A stretch of 56,850 bases of DNA, taken from the NCBI GenBank assembly GCA_937916505.1, contig CALFSW010000267.1:1-56850 (forward strand), written 5' to 3'. Of this stretch, positions 56,825 through 56,850 are shown one piece after another. This DNA is from an uncultured Verrucomicrobiales bacterium (lineage in GTDB: Bacteria > Verrucomicrobiota > Verrucomicrobiia > Verrucomicrobiales > Akkermansiaceae). The notes beneath the pieces were generated by a model. It was not told the DNA's origin and did not search any database. It worked only from the letters and a program-made list of their open reading frames with translations. Position 1 is the stretch's first letter, and the number at the start of each line of letters is the position of its first letter. A program made the translations under genes and the position numbers.

Positions 56825-56850
56825 ATGATCAAAGGCTCCGGTTTTCCGGA
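56825..56850 (+). CDS. Start of a downstream gene, probably another Verru_Chthon cassette protein (cut by window edge)
   Basis: An ATG at 56825, 19 bases after the cassette protein A stop, begins M-I-K-G-S-G-F-P and runs off the window. Cassette genes B, C and D usually follow A on the same strand, and the basic start leading to glycine-phenylalanine fits a prepilin-like leader. Only eight codons are visible, so this is provisional. Confidence 0.35.

Overview
The window looks like a chromosome segment of a Verrucomicrobiota bacterium, most likely Verrucomicrobiales. This rests on gene families rather than a marker gene: a giant pilin-like 'Verru_Chthon cassette' protein (53161-56805), a PEP-CTERM-type DNRLRE protein, a DUF1080 protein divergent from a Tat-exported Gfo/Idh/MocA oxidoreductase, a sialate O-acetylesterase and many secreted hydrolases. 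There is no rRNA, tRNA, CRISPR array, phage or intact insertion sequence.

The standout feature is a pair of predicted selenoproteins, each seen as a family-typical reading frame interrupted by one in-frame TGA exactly at the catalytic cysteine. The first is a lipoprotein peroxiredoxin (11686-12207; TPG-Sec in place of TPGC, Sec69). Just downstream of its TGA is a hairpin whose apical GGTCT flanked by TGC/GCA resembles the tip of the E. coli fdhF SECIS. The second is a DsbD/ScsB-type transmembrane thiol reductase (24962-27184; W-Sec-A-T-C in the C-terminal thioredoxin domain, Sec651/Cys654) that keeps the other two cysteine pairs of the DsbD relay. Together they suggest an envelope peroxide-reduction pathway with selenocysteine at two successive steps. 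The selenocysteine machinery (SelA, SelB, SelD, tRNA-Sec) is not in the window and must be elsewhere if this is right.

Layout. 1-6.4 kb: polysaccharide and ester hydrolases, namely a degenerate GH20/basic-secretory-protein fusion, a sialate O-acetylesterase and a tandem alpha/beta hydrolase. 6.5-15.7 kb: mixed housekeeping and secreted genes (phosphatase, M32 carboxypeptidase, pseudokinase, FAD oxidoreductase, esterase, selenoperoxiredoxin, TauE/SafE exporter, lone acyl carrier protein, DUF1080 protein, Gfo/Idh). 16-19.7 kb: SWI/SNF helicase and queA. 19.75-22.3 kb: a decayed CusCBA-type RND efflux operon with frameshifts and internal deletions. 22.6-30.9 kb: glycosidase-glycosyltransferase fusion, seleno-DsbD, a large FtsX-type permease and a small TPR-like protein. 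31-36.5 kb: two PilT-type ATPases, ApbE, the DNRLRE protein, a HAD hydrolase and a gene-poor AT-richer patch with remnants.

36.6-46.7 kb: MmcQ-like protein and PPP phosphatase (overlapping), then a lipid or natural-product-like group (FabZ-like dehydratase, acyltransferase, GT2, methyltransferase), an EhpF-like adenylating enzyme with an aldehyde dehydrogenase-type partner, and an ABC transporter whose permease is fused to a CPBP protease. 46.8-53 kb: two PQQ-type beta-propellers, an iron-type alcohol dehydrogenase, a MATE exporter and an extended O6-alkylguanine transferase. 53.1 kb to the end: the cassette protein A gene and the first codons of a probable following cassette gene.
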